A stretch of DNA of 64,000 nt from Rhizobium sp. RCAM05350. GTDB lineage: Bacteria > Pseudomonadota > Alphaproteobacteria > Rhizobiales > Rhizobiaceae. The stretch lies in NCBI GenBank assembly GCA_024426085.1, contig CP087974.1:1612001-1676000 (forward strand). Direction: 5' to 3'. A model generated the notes under the pieces. That model made no database searches. It was given only the letters and a program-made list of their open reading frames with translations, and had not been told where the DNA came from. Both the position numbers and the translations under genes were made by a program. Positions 49,717-61,090 of this stretch are shown in pieces. Position 1 is the stretch's first letter. Each line of letters starts with the position of its first letter.

Positions 49717-50811
49717 ATGAATATAAGTTTCAATTCGGCGGCCACTGCCGCTTTGGCGATTTTGCGCCATAATGACAGCACCCACGCCAAGATGCAGAAT
49801 GTCATCACCACCGGCATGCGGATATCGGAAGCCGCCGACAATGCCGCCTATTGGTCGATTGCAACCGATATGCGCAACACCACCAAGGCGACGAGCACTG
49901 TTGTCGATGCCCTTGAACTGGGCGCAGCCCTCGTTGATGTGTCCTATCAGGGGATGGAAGACCTGATCACCATCACCTCCGAAATCAAGTCCAAGATCAT
50001 GGCGGTGAAGGAGCCCGGGGTGGACCGCTACAAGGTCAGTGCTGAGATCTACGAACTGGAAAAGCAGTTTCTCTCGACCACGCAGTCCTCCTCCTTCAAC
50101 GGCCGCAATCTGCTGGCGCCGGGGGCACTGAACTACACCGAAAAGAGCTACGTCGACGGCAATGGCAAGACGCTGAGTTACATCGAGATGAATGCCCCGG
50201 ACGCCAATATCGTCTTTGGCGGCATCGTTGCGAGCTACACCAAGGGTAAGGTCGGGATCATCAACATCTATGGCGACAGCAACCTCAATGTCTTCGGCCC
50301 GGCCAACTACAAGAACGACGACGGCAGCATCTCCGCGCAGAACGGGCTGGTCGATACCCCGCAAGCGGACGGAATGACCGGCGGGGTGGCCCATGAAGAC
50401 CCTGCAAAAACCACGGCATGGCTACCGGCGTTCAACGGGCGCACCCAGATCGGCTTTGCCAACGGCGCCCAGACCGACGACATGTACAGTGCCTCGCATA
50501 TGGGCGAAGTGCCGGACAATCTGGTGGGCTACGCGACCGATCTTCTTCTGAAACGCTATGACGATATCCACAATACGCTGACTGACCGGGGCGCGACGCT
50601 TGGATCGCTCAGCATGCGCATCGACATGCAGACAGACTTCAACCGGACCCTGACAACAACGATCCAGAAGGGTATCGGCCGCCTTGTGGACGCCGACATG
50701 AACGACGCCTCTACCAAGCTCAAAGCCGTCCAGGCACAGGTCCAGCTGGCCGTTCAGGCGCTCAATATCGCCAACAACGCGCCGTCGCTGCTGATGCAGT
50801 TGTTCCGGTAG
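49717..50811 (+). CDS. flagellin
   Basis: Structural subunit of the flagellar filament, 364 residues and intact. D0/D1 N terminus: [56 protein letters not shown] terminus: GRLVDADMNDASTKLKAVQA then QVQLAVQALNIANNAPSLLM and QLFR. The centre (about residues 150-265) is variable, Gly/Asn/Asp-rich. It is exported by the flagellar type III system without signal peptide. It stands alone, without other flagellar genes, between lpxK and the HAD phosphatase gene. The paralogue letter (flaA-H) cannot be assigned from sequence alone. Confidence 0.95.
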   Translation: MNISFNSAATAALAILRHNDSTHAKMQNVITTGMRISEAADNAAYWSIATDMRNTTKATSTVVDALELGAALVDVSYQGMEDLITITSEIKSKIMAVKEPGVDRYKVSAEIYELEKQFLSTTQSSSFNGRNLLAPGALNYTEKSYVDGNGKTLSYIEMNAPDANIVFGGIVASYTKGKVGIINIYGDSNLNVFGPANYKNDDGSISAQNGLVDTPQADGMTGGVAHEDPAKTTAWLPAFNGRTQIGFANGAQTDDMYSASHMGEVPDNLVGYATDLLLKRYDDIHNTLTDRGATLGSLSMRIDMQTDFNRTLTTTIQKGIGRLVDADMNDASTKLKAVQAQVQLAVQALNIANNAPSLLMQLFR

Positions 50812-50830
50812 ATGGACAGACGGCCAGCGG

Positions 50831-51539
50831 CTAGCGCAATACTGTCTCGAGTTCGGTGATATCGTTGAGGCAATGGTCGGAGGCCGCTGCGAGCGACTGC
50901 GGCGAGCCGGTGCCGGTGAGCACGGCCACCGTCAGGCCGACGCCGGCGTTGCGGCCCATATGCAGGTCATGATTGTTGTCGCCGACGACGGCGACCTGAT
51001 GGGGTTCAAGCCCGGTCGCGGCGCAGAAACCATGGACCATGCCGGGCTGTGGCTTGGTGCCGAAGCCGCTATCGTAGCCGGCAACATAGTGCAGGTAGCC
51101 GTCGAAACCGAAGCGTTTGGCGGTTTTCGTGGATCGAGCGCTCGTTGTCGCTGGAGGCAACGCCGAGGCGATACCCTTTGGCATGCAGGTCCGCAAAGAA
51201 CGTCGCGAGATCGGTGACGGGCACGGCATATTCGGCCGAATTGGAAAACAGCCCGTCGAGCTTCACCGTCAGCGCCTCGACCGTATAGGGCGCACCGGCG
51301 GCAACCATGCCGGTGGCGATCTCGACGGTGTTGCCGGCAGCCAGAAGACTGTCCGGTAGAACATGGCCAGTGTCGGGATCCATACCACCCGCAGCGAGCA
51401 GGCGTCTTGCAAGCGCGGCATCGCCATTGGCGGCAATGCTGGCGACTTCATAGTTCACCGGAACCCAGCTCTTCACATAGTCGAGCAGCGTCCCGTCCTT
51501 GTCGAAGAGGATGCCGGAAATGGTCTTGTCGGTCGTCAT
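50831..51539 (-). CDS. HAD family phosphatase (phosphoglycolate phosphatase-like)
   Basis: About 236 residues. Motif I FDKDGTLLDYVKSWVPVNYE with the nucleophile Asp, motif II GVASSDNERSI, and the C-terminal HQVAVVGDNNHDLHMGRNAG. The cap between residues 20 and 100 is helical as in Gph-type enzymes, but the substrate is not certain. The ATG at 51539 has GGTGGG eight bases before it. The frame breaks near 51135 (ATCCACGAAAACC), bridging to KTAKRFGFDGYLHYVAGYD. It lies 24 bases behind waaA and may be part of that operon. Confidence 0.87.
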
Positions 51540-51562
51540 CAGCATCCCACCGGAAGAAACTG

Positions 51563-52879
51563 TCAGTTTTCGCTGCGTGGCTGCAGCCGCGCCTTCACCG
51601 TCAGCGGGTTAATATAGGGCTCCAGCCCCCTGATCGTCGCCGACAATGCACCGCGCATTTCATGCACGGTTTCAAGCCCGGCATCGATCATCTTGCGACG
51701 AACCTCGTCGTTGACGAGCAGATAATTCACACCCTTGGCGAGCATTTCTGACATCGTGGATGATCTTGGCGCTGCCGTTCTTGGCGAGCATCTGATAAGT
51801 GTCGTGGAAATTCTGGACGTTGCCGCCCGACAGGATGGCGCAGCCGAGCATGGCCGGTTCCAGCGGGGTTCTGCCCACCCTCGGCAAACAGCGAGCGGCC
51901 GACGAAGGCCACTTCGGTCAAGCGCAGGTAAAGCCCCATCTCGCCGATCGTGTCGCCGAGGAAGATATCGGTTTCCGGCGTGATCGGATCGTTGCGGGTG
52001 CGCCTTGCAACCGTCAGCCCTTTGGAGGTCAGCATCGCCTCGATCGCATCGCAGCGCTCGGGATGGCGCGGCACGATGATGGTCAAGAGGCCAGTTCGCT
52101 CCTTCAGGGCGCGGTGGACGATGCCGGCGGCATTTTCCTCGCCCTCGAAGGTCGAGATGGCAGCCCAGGTCTTGCGATCGCGGATTTGCTGGCGATAATG
52201 CTTGAGCGCATGCCCGTCATGCGGCGGCGCGTCGGTATCGACCTTCAGATTGCCGGATACCATGACCGGCAGCGCACCGAGGGTGCGGAAGCGGTCTGCG
52301 TCGGTTTCGGACTGGGCGATGACCAGCGCCAGGTTTTCAAACAGCGCGTCGGCGAGCCAGAGGCGTTTCTTCCAGCGGCCGAAGGTGCGGTCCGACAAGC
52401 GGCCGTTGACCAGCACCTGCGGAATATGGCGACGCCTGAGTTCCATCATCGTCATCGGCCAGATCTCCGATTCCACGATGATCGCCAAATCCGGTTCCCA
52501 GTAATCGAGGAAACGGCTAACGGCCGGCTTGAAATCGAGCGGCACATATTGATGGACGATATTGGAGCCGAGCCGCTTGGCGGCAAGGCCCGCCGAAGTC
52601 GTCGTTCCGGTTGTCAGAACGACAGCGATGCCACGGCGCGAAACTTCATTGATCAGCGGGATCACGGCCATGGTCTCGCCTGACGCTTGCGGCATGAAAC
52701 CAGACCAGTGGCCCTTGCGGCCGTGGCGCACTGGCATGACCATAGCGCTCCTGGCGGCGGGCACTGTCTTCCTTGCCCTTGGCGGCGCGGGCGGCAAGAT
52801 AACCCCAGACCAGCGGATAGACCGCCGTGCCGATCCAGCGGTAGCTGGACAAGGCCAGCCGGGCGAGCATGCGGGTCAT
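51563..52879 (-). CDS. waaA: 3-deoxy-D-manno-octulosonic acid transferase
   Basis: GT30 enzyme that adds KDO to the lipid A precursor, inner membrane, about 439 residues. RLALSSYRWIGTAVYPLV is the N-terminal anchor; VWFHAASASGETMAVIPL, LTTGTTTSAGLAAKRL, VESEIWPMTMMELRRR, GRLSDRTFGRWKK and VGRSLFAEGGQNPLEPAM are diagnostic. Breaks lie near 52692 (AAGCGTCAGG; adding CG restores ASASGETM), 51870 (CCCC for CCC) and 51750. It follows DUF4170 and cysQ on the same strand, the usual rhizobial order. Confidence 0.95.
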
Positions 52880-52943
52880 GAGGACAAAACTCCCCGTGCA
52901 ACGACCAGCCCGAAGGCCGGGCGCGTTTGCGGCGGCAGCCTGT

Positions 52944-53216
52944 TCAGCCGCACAGCTTGCCTGTCCAAAACGCCTTGGCATCAAGCCTGTTCGGATCCAG
53001 CAACCGGTGCATGTGTACGATGAAATAGCGCATGTGCGCATTGTCGACGGTCAGTTGCGCCTTGGATTTCCAGGCCGTCAGCGCACTGTCGTAGTCAGGG
53101 AAGATGCCGACGACATCGAGTTTCCCCAGATCGCGGAACTCGACACCGGTCAGCGTTGTCAATTCGCCGCCGAACACCAGATGCAGCCGCTGTTTTACTT
53201 CCGAATTCTGAGCCAT
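52944..53216 (-). CDS. DUF4170 domain protein
   Basis: 90-residue protein found in rhizobia between cysQ and waaA; function unknown. RLHLVFGGELTTLTGVEFRD, LDVVGIFPDYDSALTAWKSK and MRYFIVHMHRLLDP are recognisable. GGAAGG seven bases before the ATG at 53216 supports this start over the one four codons upstream. Intact. Its constant placement next to lipid A genes suggests an envelope link, but this is inferred only. Confidence 0.88.
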   Translation of the reverse strand: MAQNSEVKQRLHLVFGGELTTLTGVEFRDLGKLDVVGIFPDYDSALTAWKSKAQLTVDNAHMRYFIVHMHRLLDPNRLDAKAFWTGKLCG

Positions 53217-53276
53217 CAGACCTTCCAATTTTCTTGCCGTATTTTGCTTGTGGTTTGCGGCATTCAGCCGGAAAGG

Positions 53277-54090
53277 TCAATGGCCCTCCAGCCCTTGCGA
53301 TGCTGCAATCAACGCCGGTAATGCAGGCTTTGCAGCCGCACACAGAACCGTATGGCGAACATTGGGGCGATTGTAGGAAAGCGGTTGTCCATCGAGGTTG
53401 AAAAGCGCGCCGCCGGCCCGCTCGAGGATCAGATCGGCCGCCGCCAGGTCCCAATCGTGCGAGTTTTTCTTGACGATGGTGCCGTCGATCCGGCCGTCGG
53501 CGATCATCGCAATCCGGTAGGCGAGCGACGGCACATGTGGGATGCGCGACACGCTCTGAACGGTAGCCAGTCTCCAGTAATCCGACCGTTTCTTCGGCAA
53601 GCGCGATGCGCAAAACCTCCGCGCCCATCGGTTTGACGGTGATCGGCTCGCCGTTCTTCAACGCTTCTCCCGTCAATGTCGCCTGAAACAGTTCGGCAAG
53701 CGCCGGAGCAAACAAGACTCCAGCGACAGGGCTGCCGAGATGCACGACGGCGACGCTGACACACCAAACGTCCTTGCCGGCGATGAAGGCGCGGGTTCCG
53801 TCGATCGGATCGACGACGAAGACGGTATCGCAGCCGAGTCTCGCCTCGTCATCGTCGGTTTCCTCCGACAGCCAGCCGTAATTCGGCCGGGCTGCGAGCA
53901 GCTTTTCCTTGAGGATATCGTTGGCGGCAAAATCCGCTTCGCTGACCGGCGAACGGCCGCCGTTCTTCCATTGGACGTCCGGATCCTTGCGAAAATAGGA
54001 GAGCGCCTTTTCACCCGCAGCCTTTGCCGCCATGGTGATCAGTTCCAGATCGCTGGACCATTGCTCCGGCGATGGGCGAACGGCATTCAT
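53277..54090 (-). CDS. cysQ: 3'(2'),5'-bisphosphate nucleotidase / inositol monophosphatase family
   Basis: Metal-dependent phosphatase, about 271 residues, probably removing the 3'-phosphate of PAP/PAPS. SPVSEADFAANDILKEKL, WLSEETDDDEARL (metal Glu), VVDPIDGTRAFIAG (DPxDGT) and SHDWDLAAADLILERAGG (WDxxAxxL) are complete. The frame breaks near 53605 (ATCGCGCTTGCC; adding CG gives IARLPKKRSDYWRLA). GGAAAG precedes the ATG at 54090. It is upstream of DUF4170 and waaA; other substrates of the family, such as inositol phosphates, cannot be ruled out. Confidence 0.9.
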
Positions 54091-54152
54091 GTCAGTCTTT
54101 CCAATTCCCTGCGGCATCGTCAGCCGCGTCGACGTTTTCTGTGCAAGGCGGG

Positions 54153-55504
54153 TCATTTACCCACGAGCGTCATGCCCTCGATGGCAAGGGTCGGAGCCGC
54201 AACACCGAACTTGCGGTCGATATCGTCGGCAAGCGTTATGGCAAAGAACATCTGCTTGAGGTTCGAGGCAATCGTGACCTCCGAGACCGGGAAGGTCAAC
54301 TCGCCGTTCTCGATCCAGAAGCCCGAAGCCCCGCGGCTATATTCGCCGGTCAGCATATTGACGCCCTGGCCGATCAATTCGGTCACGTAGAAACCGGTTC
54401 CGACACTGCGGATCAATTCCTCGCGGGAGATGTCGCCGGGTTCCAGCGCAAAGTTTGTCGCCGAAGGCGAAACTGCCGGACCGCTACGCACGCCGCGTCC
54501 ATTGGTTTCCAGGCCCAGTTCACGGCCGGTCGATGTGGACAGGAACCACTGCTGCAGCACACCGTCCTCGATCATCGATAATTTCTGCCCGGTGACACCT
54601 TCGCCATCGAACGGGCGCGAGGAAGAGCCGCGCACCACCAGCGGATCATCGGTGACGATCATACCGGCCTTCATCACCGGTTTTCCCATCATGTCACGCA
54701 GGAAACTCGTCTTGCGAGCGACCGAGGCACCGTTGATCGCACCGGCGATATGCCCCACAAAACCGCGCATGACATGCGCGGATCGAAAACGACAGTGACA
54801 TTCTTCTGGGTCGGCACCTGGCGCGGGCCGACCGGGGACACGGCCTTTTCGCCTGCGGTGCGGCCGATCTCGGCTGAGGATTTCAGGTCGGCGAAATAGA
54901 GGCGGCTGTCGAAATCATAGTCGCGTTCCATCTTGGTGCCGTCACCGGCAATGGCGCTGACGGAACGGCCAAACCGGGTGACCATATAGGCGCCGGAAAA
55001 CCCGTGCGAGGTAACAAGCACCATGCCGCCCATGCCGGCGGATGTACCGGCGCCGCTCGGAATTGGTGACGCCGCTGACGGCAAGGGCTGCCTCTTCGGC
55101 TTCAAGCGCCGCGTCGGTCAAGGATTCCGTTGAAACCTCGGTCGGATCGTAAAGCTCGAGATCGGGATAGGACCGCGCCAGGCGCTCGCTGTCGGCAAGG
55201 CTTGCATACGGATCCTCGGGGAGAGGCCTTGGCCATCGCCACCGCACGCTCGGCCAGAACTTTAAGATCAAAGCCCGGATTGGCCGAAACGCTGGCGACA
55301 CGTCGGCCGACAAAAACCCGCAGAGAAAAATCATCGCTTTCCGAGGCGTCAGTGCCTTCTGACCTTGCCGAGGCGCACGGAGACGGAACGGGAGCGTCCC
55401 CGGACCACCACGGCATCGGCCTGGTCGGCACCCGCTTTCAGCGCCAGATCGATGAGCGCGGCCGCCCTTGTCTGGAGAACGTCGGAATCGATAATATCGG
55501 ACAT
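54153..55504 (-). CDS. pmbA: TldD/PmbA family metalloprotease
   Basis: About 450 residues. PmbA/TldD proteins process peptides such as modified microcins and antitoxins. SDDFSLRVFVGRRVASVSAN, YDPTEVSTESLTDAALEAEE, YDFDSRLYFADLKSSAEIG, NVTVVFDPRMS, DPLVVRGSSSRPFDGEGV and RGASGFWIENGELTFPVSEV match the PmbA type. The zinc His residues belong to TldD partners and are not seen. Frame breaks occur near 55360, 55215, 55060 and 54775. AAAGG precedes the ATG at 55504. No tldD gene is in the window. Confidence 0.88.
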
Positions 55505-55674
55505 GATTTAGCCTTTCATTCCCGCTCCATTTATTGTGCAGTGGGACGGGCATCAAGGGCATATCCTGATTCTTGATCGCCGCCCCCGACCAAATGCCAA
55601 TTTTCGGGCAAACTCATGCCCAACCAGACACGCCAGAGCGGAAGCAAGCGGCTGCGCGCCAGGAAAGAACACGT

Positions 55675-57533
55675 ATGTCGACGACACCCGTCCTCACCTC
55701 ACAGGCCCTGCTCTTGCTCGGCGGCGCCGTCATCGCAGCACCGATCTTCAAGAAGCTCGGGCTCGGCACGGTTCTCGGCTATCTGGCGGCCGGCGTCATC
55801 ATCGGCCCGCTCCTGCATCAGATCAGCGATGGCGAACAGATTCTCGGCTTTGCCGAACTCGGCGTCGTGTTCCTGCTCTTCATCATCGGACTGGAGCTGA
55901 AGCCGTCCCGTCTCTGGCAGATGCGGCGCGACATCTTCGGGCTTGGCACAGCGCAGGTGCTTGTGACCGGCGCTACGATCTCCGCTATCGTTTTCTGGGC
56001 CGGCCTGCTCGACTGGAGCGGCAGCGTCATCACCGGTTTCGGGTTGGCACTGTCATCGACGGCCTTTGCCCTGCAGATTCTCGACGAAAACGGCGATACC
56101 AACACACGTTACGGCCAGCGCGCATTTTCGGTGCTGCTGCTGCAGGACCTCGCCATCGTGCCGCTTCTGGCGCTGATCCCACTCTTGGCCCTGCAGGCGC
56201 CCGAGGATACAAGCCCACCGCTGCAGGATTTCGCCGTGGCCATTGGCGCGATCCTGATCATGGTCATCGCCGGCCGCTACCTACTCAATCCCCTGTTCCA
56301 GATCATTGCCCGCACCGGCGCAAGGGAGGTCATGATCGCCGCAGCACTGCTGATCGTTCTTGGTGCCGCCACCATGATGCAGCTTGCCGGTCTGTCCATG
56401 GCCATGGGCGCGTTCCTTGCCGGCGTGCTTCTAGCCGAATCCTCCTACCGACACGAACTGGAGGCCGATATCGAGCCTTTCCGCGGATTGCTGCTCGCTT
56501 TGTTCTTCATGGCCGTCGGGCTGTCGCTGGATATCGAGGTCATCCTCGAAAACTGGCATATCATCCTTGTCGCCGTGCCGGCGCTGTTGCTGATCAAGGC
56601 CGTGGTCATCTACACCCTGTGCCGCCTCACGGGCTCGCCGCACAATGACGCAGTGCGCATCGGGCTGCTCCTGCCGCAAGGTGGAGAATTCGGCTTTGTG
56701 CTTTTCACCGCAGCCTCAGCCGCCGGCGTTTTCTCCGCGGGCTGGGCGTCGCTGCTCATCGTCATCGTCACCCTGTCGATGGCGCTGACGCCTGCCGCCT
56801 CCGCCATGGCCGGCTTGCTGATGTACGAGCAAGACGAGCCGGGTGACGAAATGGACGAAGATTTCGACGGCGCCGGCGCCGATGTGCTGATGATCGGCTT
56901 TTCCCGCTTCGGCCAGATCGCCTCGCAGATCCTGCTTGCTGGTGGCCGCGAAGTGACGATCATCGATCATTCCGCCGCCCGTGTCCGGCAGGCGGCGACC
57001 TTCGGGTTCCGCATCTATTTCGGCGATGGCACGCGGCTGGACGTGCTGCGCGCCGCCGGCATCGAGCGCGCCAAGATCGTCGCCATCTGTACGCAGAAAC
57101 AAGAAATCACCGACCGGATCGTCGACATGGTGCAGGCGGAATATCCGAATGCCCGGATTTATGCCCGTGCGTATGACCGGCTGCACACTCTGTCGCTGCG
57201 GTCGCGCGGCGTCGATTACGAACTGCGCGAGACATTCAGATCCGGACTTGTGTTCGGGCGCAAGACACTGGAGGGCCTCGGGATTGCCGACAACGAGGCA
57301 GAGGAAATCATGAACGATATTCGCCGGCGCGACGAGGCCCGGCTGGTGGTGCAGGAAGCGGAAGGCATCAGCGCCGGCCGCGACATGCTGCATTTCGAAC
57401 CGGTCAAGCCGGAACCGCTGATCAAGCCGCGGCGGAGACGGCACCGTCGCTGGCTGCGGACGACGATATCCTGCCAGCGCCGACGGCCAATAAAGCCAAG
57501 CCAGCGAGCGACGTGCTCGCCGGAGCCGACTGA
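55675..57533 (+). CDS. KefB/KefC-like cation:proton antiporter
   Basis: About 619 residues. Twelve to thirteen transmembrane helices of the CPA2 family (ALLLLGGAVIAAPIFKKLGL, FAELGVVFLLFIIGLELKPS, GFGLALSSTAFALQILDE, LLPQGGEFGFVLFTAAS) followed by an RCK N domain (ADVLMIGFSRFGQIASQILL, TIIDHSAARVRQA, YFGDGTRLDVLRAAGI). Potassium efflux coupled to protons, possibly under electrophile stress, is the usual role. AGGAAAG precedes the ATG. The frame breaks near 57431; the repaired tail (PAAETAPSLAADDDILPAPT) ends at 57533, seven bases before the convergent patatin-like gene. No KefF/KefG partner gene is nearby. Confidence 0.93.
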
Positions 57534-57539
57534 TCGGTC

Positions 57540-58407
57540 TCAGCCCCGTGCTTTCGCGCTGAAGGCGGCATCGAGCGCTGCCTTCAGCTGATCCTTGACC
57601 CCGGCGGTCGCGGTCAGCACTTCCTGTGCTCTTAGAAAATCCATCACCCGGAAACGGCTGACCTCGGGACGCAACAGGATATCCGGCGGATGCGCCTTCA
57701 TCTTCATCGCGATGATAGACTGCATCATCAGCTGGCTTGCCCCGAACAGGCTGTCGATCCGGCTCGGCATGGTTTCGCCGTCGCCGTCGGGTCCGCCGAC
57801 CACGTCAACACCGATGACGATATCGGCCAACCCGGTCAAATGATCGAACGGAACCGGATTGTAGATGCCGCCGTCGATCATCACGCGGCCATCGATGCGC
57901 ACCGGCATGAAGACGGCCGGAAGTGCCGACGAGGCGGCCAGTGCCTGATGCAGGTCGCCGCTCTCGCAAACGCGCTCGGTCTGCCCGTAATAGTCCGTTG
58001 TCATGACTTTCAATGGAATGCGCAGATCCAGCGAAATCCTTCGGAATTGCATCCGGCAGGAAGACGGGCAGGATGCGCTCGATATTGAACTGGCCGACGC
58101 GAAAGCCGCCGGTCACGGCCTGCGCAAAACTCGACGGCCGCAGGCTCCAGAGCCGGTTGACGATCTCCTTGCGCCGGCCGACGGTTGCCAGCGTGTGCTC
58201 GCGGATATCGGCGCCGCTCAGGCCCGCCGACATACCTGCACCCATGATCGCGCCGATGGAGGAGCCCGCGATGGCAACCGGGCGAATGCCCAGTTCATCC
58301 AGCGTTTCAATGACATGAATATGGGCAAGCCCCGCGCCGCCGCCGCCAAAAGCGATGGCGACGGTCGGATCCGCTGATTTTTTCGATGTTTCGAGGCCTT
58401 GCGTCAT
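57540..58407 (-). CDS. patatin-like phospholipase/esterase
   Basis: About 289 residues. The Ser/Asp dyad of patatins is present: VAIAFGGGGAGLAHIHVI (oxyanion loop GGGGAG), IAGSSIGAIMGAG with GxSxG, and RVMIDGGIYNPVPFDHL with DGG. Likely an acyl hydrolase of membrane lipids. The frame breaks near 58038 (TTCGCTGG; adding CG gives PKDFALDLRIPLKVMTTDYY). No signal peptide. Convergent with the antiporter gene. Confidence 0.92.
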
Positions 58408-58426
58408 GCTCAGCGTCTTTCCGGTA

Positions 58427-58989
58427 TCACACGGCGCGGTAACGGTAGAAATGCATCTTGGTATCGCCGAACAGCCGGTCGTCGATCAGCTCGGAAGCCA
58501 TCCTGCAGGACCGGCGAAACATCAGCCCGCTCTTCGAGAATGGCAAGCGCGCCGGGGACAAGCCAGCCGCCTCTAGCCGCTGACGCCAGCGCTTTTTCAC
58601 CAAGGCCCTGGGCATAGGGCGGATCGGCAAACAGGAAATCGAACGGCTCGACCGTGCCGGCTGGACCGAGATCGGTCGCATCGCGGTGGAAGACACGCGC
58701 CCGGCCGGTCAGGCCGAACGCTTCGATATTGGTACGCAAGAGGCCCCTGCCCTCAGTGCCCATTTCAACGAACAGGGCCTGGCGGCAGCCACGCGACAGG
58801 GCTTCAAGCCCCACCGCGCCAGTGCCGGCAAAGAGATCGAGGACTCGCGCGCCCTCAAGCACTTCCGGATAGGAATGGCTGAGGATGTTGAACAGGCTTT
58901 CGCGCGTCCGGTCCGTGGTCGGCCGGATGTCGTTGGACCTGGGCGCTGCAGAGCCCGCGCCCGCGGAACTCGCCACCGACGATCCGCAC
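58427..58989 (-). CDS. rsmD: 16S rRNA (guanine966-N2)-methyltransferase
   Basis: Methylates G966 of 16S rRNA, about 188 residues. RIVGGEFRGRGL, SNDIRPTTDRTRESLFNIL, the SAM loop VLDLFAGTGAVGLEALSRG and the catalytic FADPPYAQG are clear. A GTG at 58989 is the start (GGGAA upstream), eight bases after the rluB stop codon. Breaks lie near 58942 (CTCTGCAGCG; adding GC gives GLCAAPRSNDIRP) and 58500 (TTCCGAGC; adding CG gives GFRELIDDRLFGDTKM). With rluB upstream it forms an rRNA modification pair. Confidence 0.94.
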
Positions 58990-58995
58990 CGGCGC

Positions 58996-61014
58996 TTAGT
59001 TCCCGCGTCCGCGTGGCTTGCCGCCACCGGCTGGGCGTCCGCCCGAAGGCTTGCCACCACCACCGCCGGGCTTGCGCGGCCCACCGGTCTTCGCACCAAA
59101 CGGCTTTGCGCCACCCGGCTTGCCGCCGAACGATTTTCCGCCGGCTGGTCGGTCGCCCGAGGGCTTACCACCGAACGGACGGTCACCATCGCGGCGCGGA
59201 GGGCGATCACCCTGGGGACGATCTCCACGCGGCGGACGATCACCAAAATCCCGCGGCTTGCGGTCGCCATCCTCACGCGAGAACGACTTTTCGCCAAAGG
59301 GCTTGCGGGGACGGTCGCCTTGCGGGCGATCACCGGCAGGCCGGTCGCTTCTGGGCCGGTCGGAGAACGAGCGGGCGCCTTCGGCACGCGGCTTGCGATC
59401 ACCGAACGGCTTGTCACCGTCGCGGCGTGGCGGGCGGTCGCCTTGGGGACGATCACCACGCGGAGCACGATCGCCGAAGCTGCGGCCACCGCGATCGTCG
59501 CCACCCGACCGCTTGCGGTCACCACCACGGCCTTCGTCGCGGCTTGGCTCGTCGGTTGCGCGGATCCAGTCATTGTCGTCTGCGTCACGCGTGACGATCA
59601 CGCGCGGGCCGCGGTCGGGACGGTCGTAGACGCTTGCCTTCTTGCGGTCCGGATCGAACTTCCGGTTGGATTTCGTCGCCAGACCATCCTTGGTCTTACC
59701 ATATCGCTTGACCGCCGGCGCTGCTCTTCCGGCCGCCTGCGGCGCACGGGCTTTTCAGCAACGTCGGCACCTTGAGCATCCTTGGGCTTCTTTTCCGGCA
59801 GAGGCCGGGCGCCGGGCGCCATCCAGACATTGGCCTTGCGGGCCCGGAAACCCGGTTCGCGCTTGGGGCCATCAAATTTCGCCTCGGGCGCATCGCGGCC
59901 GCCACGGTCATTGCGGTCGGGGCGGGCGCCACCACGATCATCGCGCCTTGTCGTATCCAGGCGCGACAGAGCACGCTCTGCGCTTGTCGCCGGCCTTTTC
60001 CTTGAACGCACCGCGCTCTCGCGGGCTTCCGGCTTGCCGGCTGCCCATTCGTTCTTCTGCGGCTTTTCGTCTTCGGCGGCTGCGGCATCGAAGATCGGTG
60101 CATCAAAATTCGCCTTGGCATCCTCGATCAGGCGCGGGCCGAGCTGGTCGCGCAACGTGCGGCCACGGATTTCCTGGGCCTGGCCTTCCGGCAGTTCGCC
60201 GAGCTGGAACGGGCCGTAGGAAATGCGGATCAGCCGGTTCACATCGAGACCGAGCGCGCCCATGACGTTCTTGATTTCGCGGTTCTTGCCTTCGCGCAGA
60301 CCCATGGTGATCCAGACGTTGGAACCCTGGACCTTGTCGAGCGTCGCATCGATGGCGCCATAGAGCACGCCGTCGACGGCGATGCCGTCCTTCAGCTTGT
60401 CGAGGGCTGCCTGGTCGATGGTACCGTGGGCACGGACGCGGTAGCGGCGCAGCCAGCCGGTAGCGGGCAGCTCGAGGACGCGGGCCAGACCGCCGTCATT
60501 GGTCAGAAGCAACAGGCCCTCGGTATTGATATCGAGGCGGCCGATCGACAGGACGCGCGGCGGATCTTCCGGCAGGTTGTCGAAAACGGTCGGGCGGCCT
60601 TCCGGATCGGAATTGGTGGTCACCAGGCCGGACGGCTTGTGATAGAGCCAGAGGCGGGTGCGTTCGATGCCGCGGATCGGCTGACCGTCCACTTCGATGT
60701 GATCGGCGAGCGTCGCATTGACGACCGGGCTGTCGAGCAGCTTGCCGTTCAGAGAAACGCGGCCTTCCATGATCATGCGCTCGATATCGCGGCGCGAGGC
60801 AACGCCTGCGCGCGCCATGATCTTGGAAATGCGCTGCGGCACATCGGCGCCGACGGTTTCCGTCGTGGTCGGCCGTGGCTTGCGCGGCTTCTCGGCGTCG
60901 GTGCTATCAACAGCCGAATGATCGGCAGCGGACTTGCGCGCGCCGGTATAGGGCTTCTTGTCGGACCGTGCGGGTTTGCCTGCCAGGCCGCTGGGGCTTG
61001 TCTTTGAATGTCAT
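58996..61014 (-). CDS. rluB: rRNA pseudouridine synthase with long repetitive tail
   Basis: RluB/RsuA family, about 672 residues, far longer than the usual 250-300. A Lys/Arg/Thr-rich N-terminal leader of about 60 residues is followed by the S4 domain (PQRISKIMARAGVASRRDIE) and the pseudouridine synthase domain with the catalytic Asp in IGRLDINTEGLLLLTNDGG. From about residue 310 the protein is a disordered Arg/Asp/Gly/Pro-rich tail with the repeated unit GDRPQGDRPPRRDGD followed by (K/R)PFG at two places, then FGGKPSG-type Gly-rich repeats to the end (GGGKPRGRGN). Breaks lie near 60985 and 59730. The tail probably binds RNA; extended tails are known in alphaproteobacterial RluB. Confidence 0.92.
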
Positions 61015-61090
61015 TTGTGTTGCCTGCCTTTTGGGCTGTCCTATCAGGTCACAGCCCTTGGGTTAAGAGAAATTATCACGGGTCTCAACG

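Noticed and set aside
59018..59775. Repeated DNA at about 59150-59480 resembling a repeat array or CRISPR
   Set aside because: The repeats are codon-phased and encode the RluB tail; there are no uniform spacers and no cas genes.
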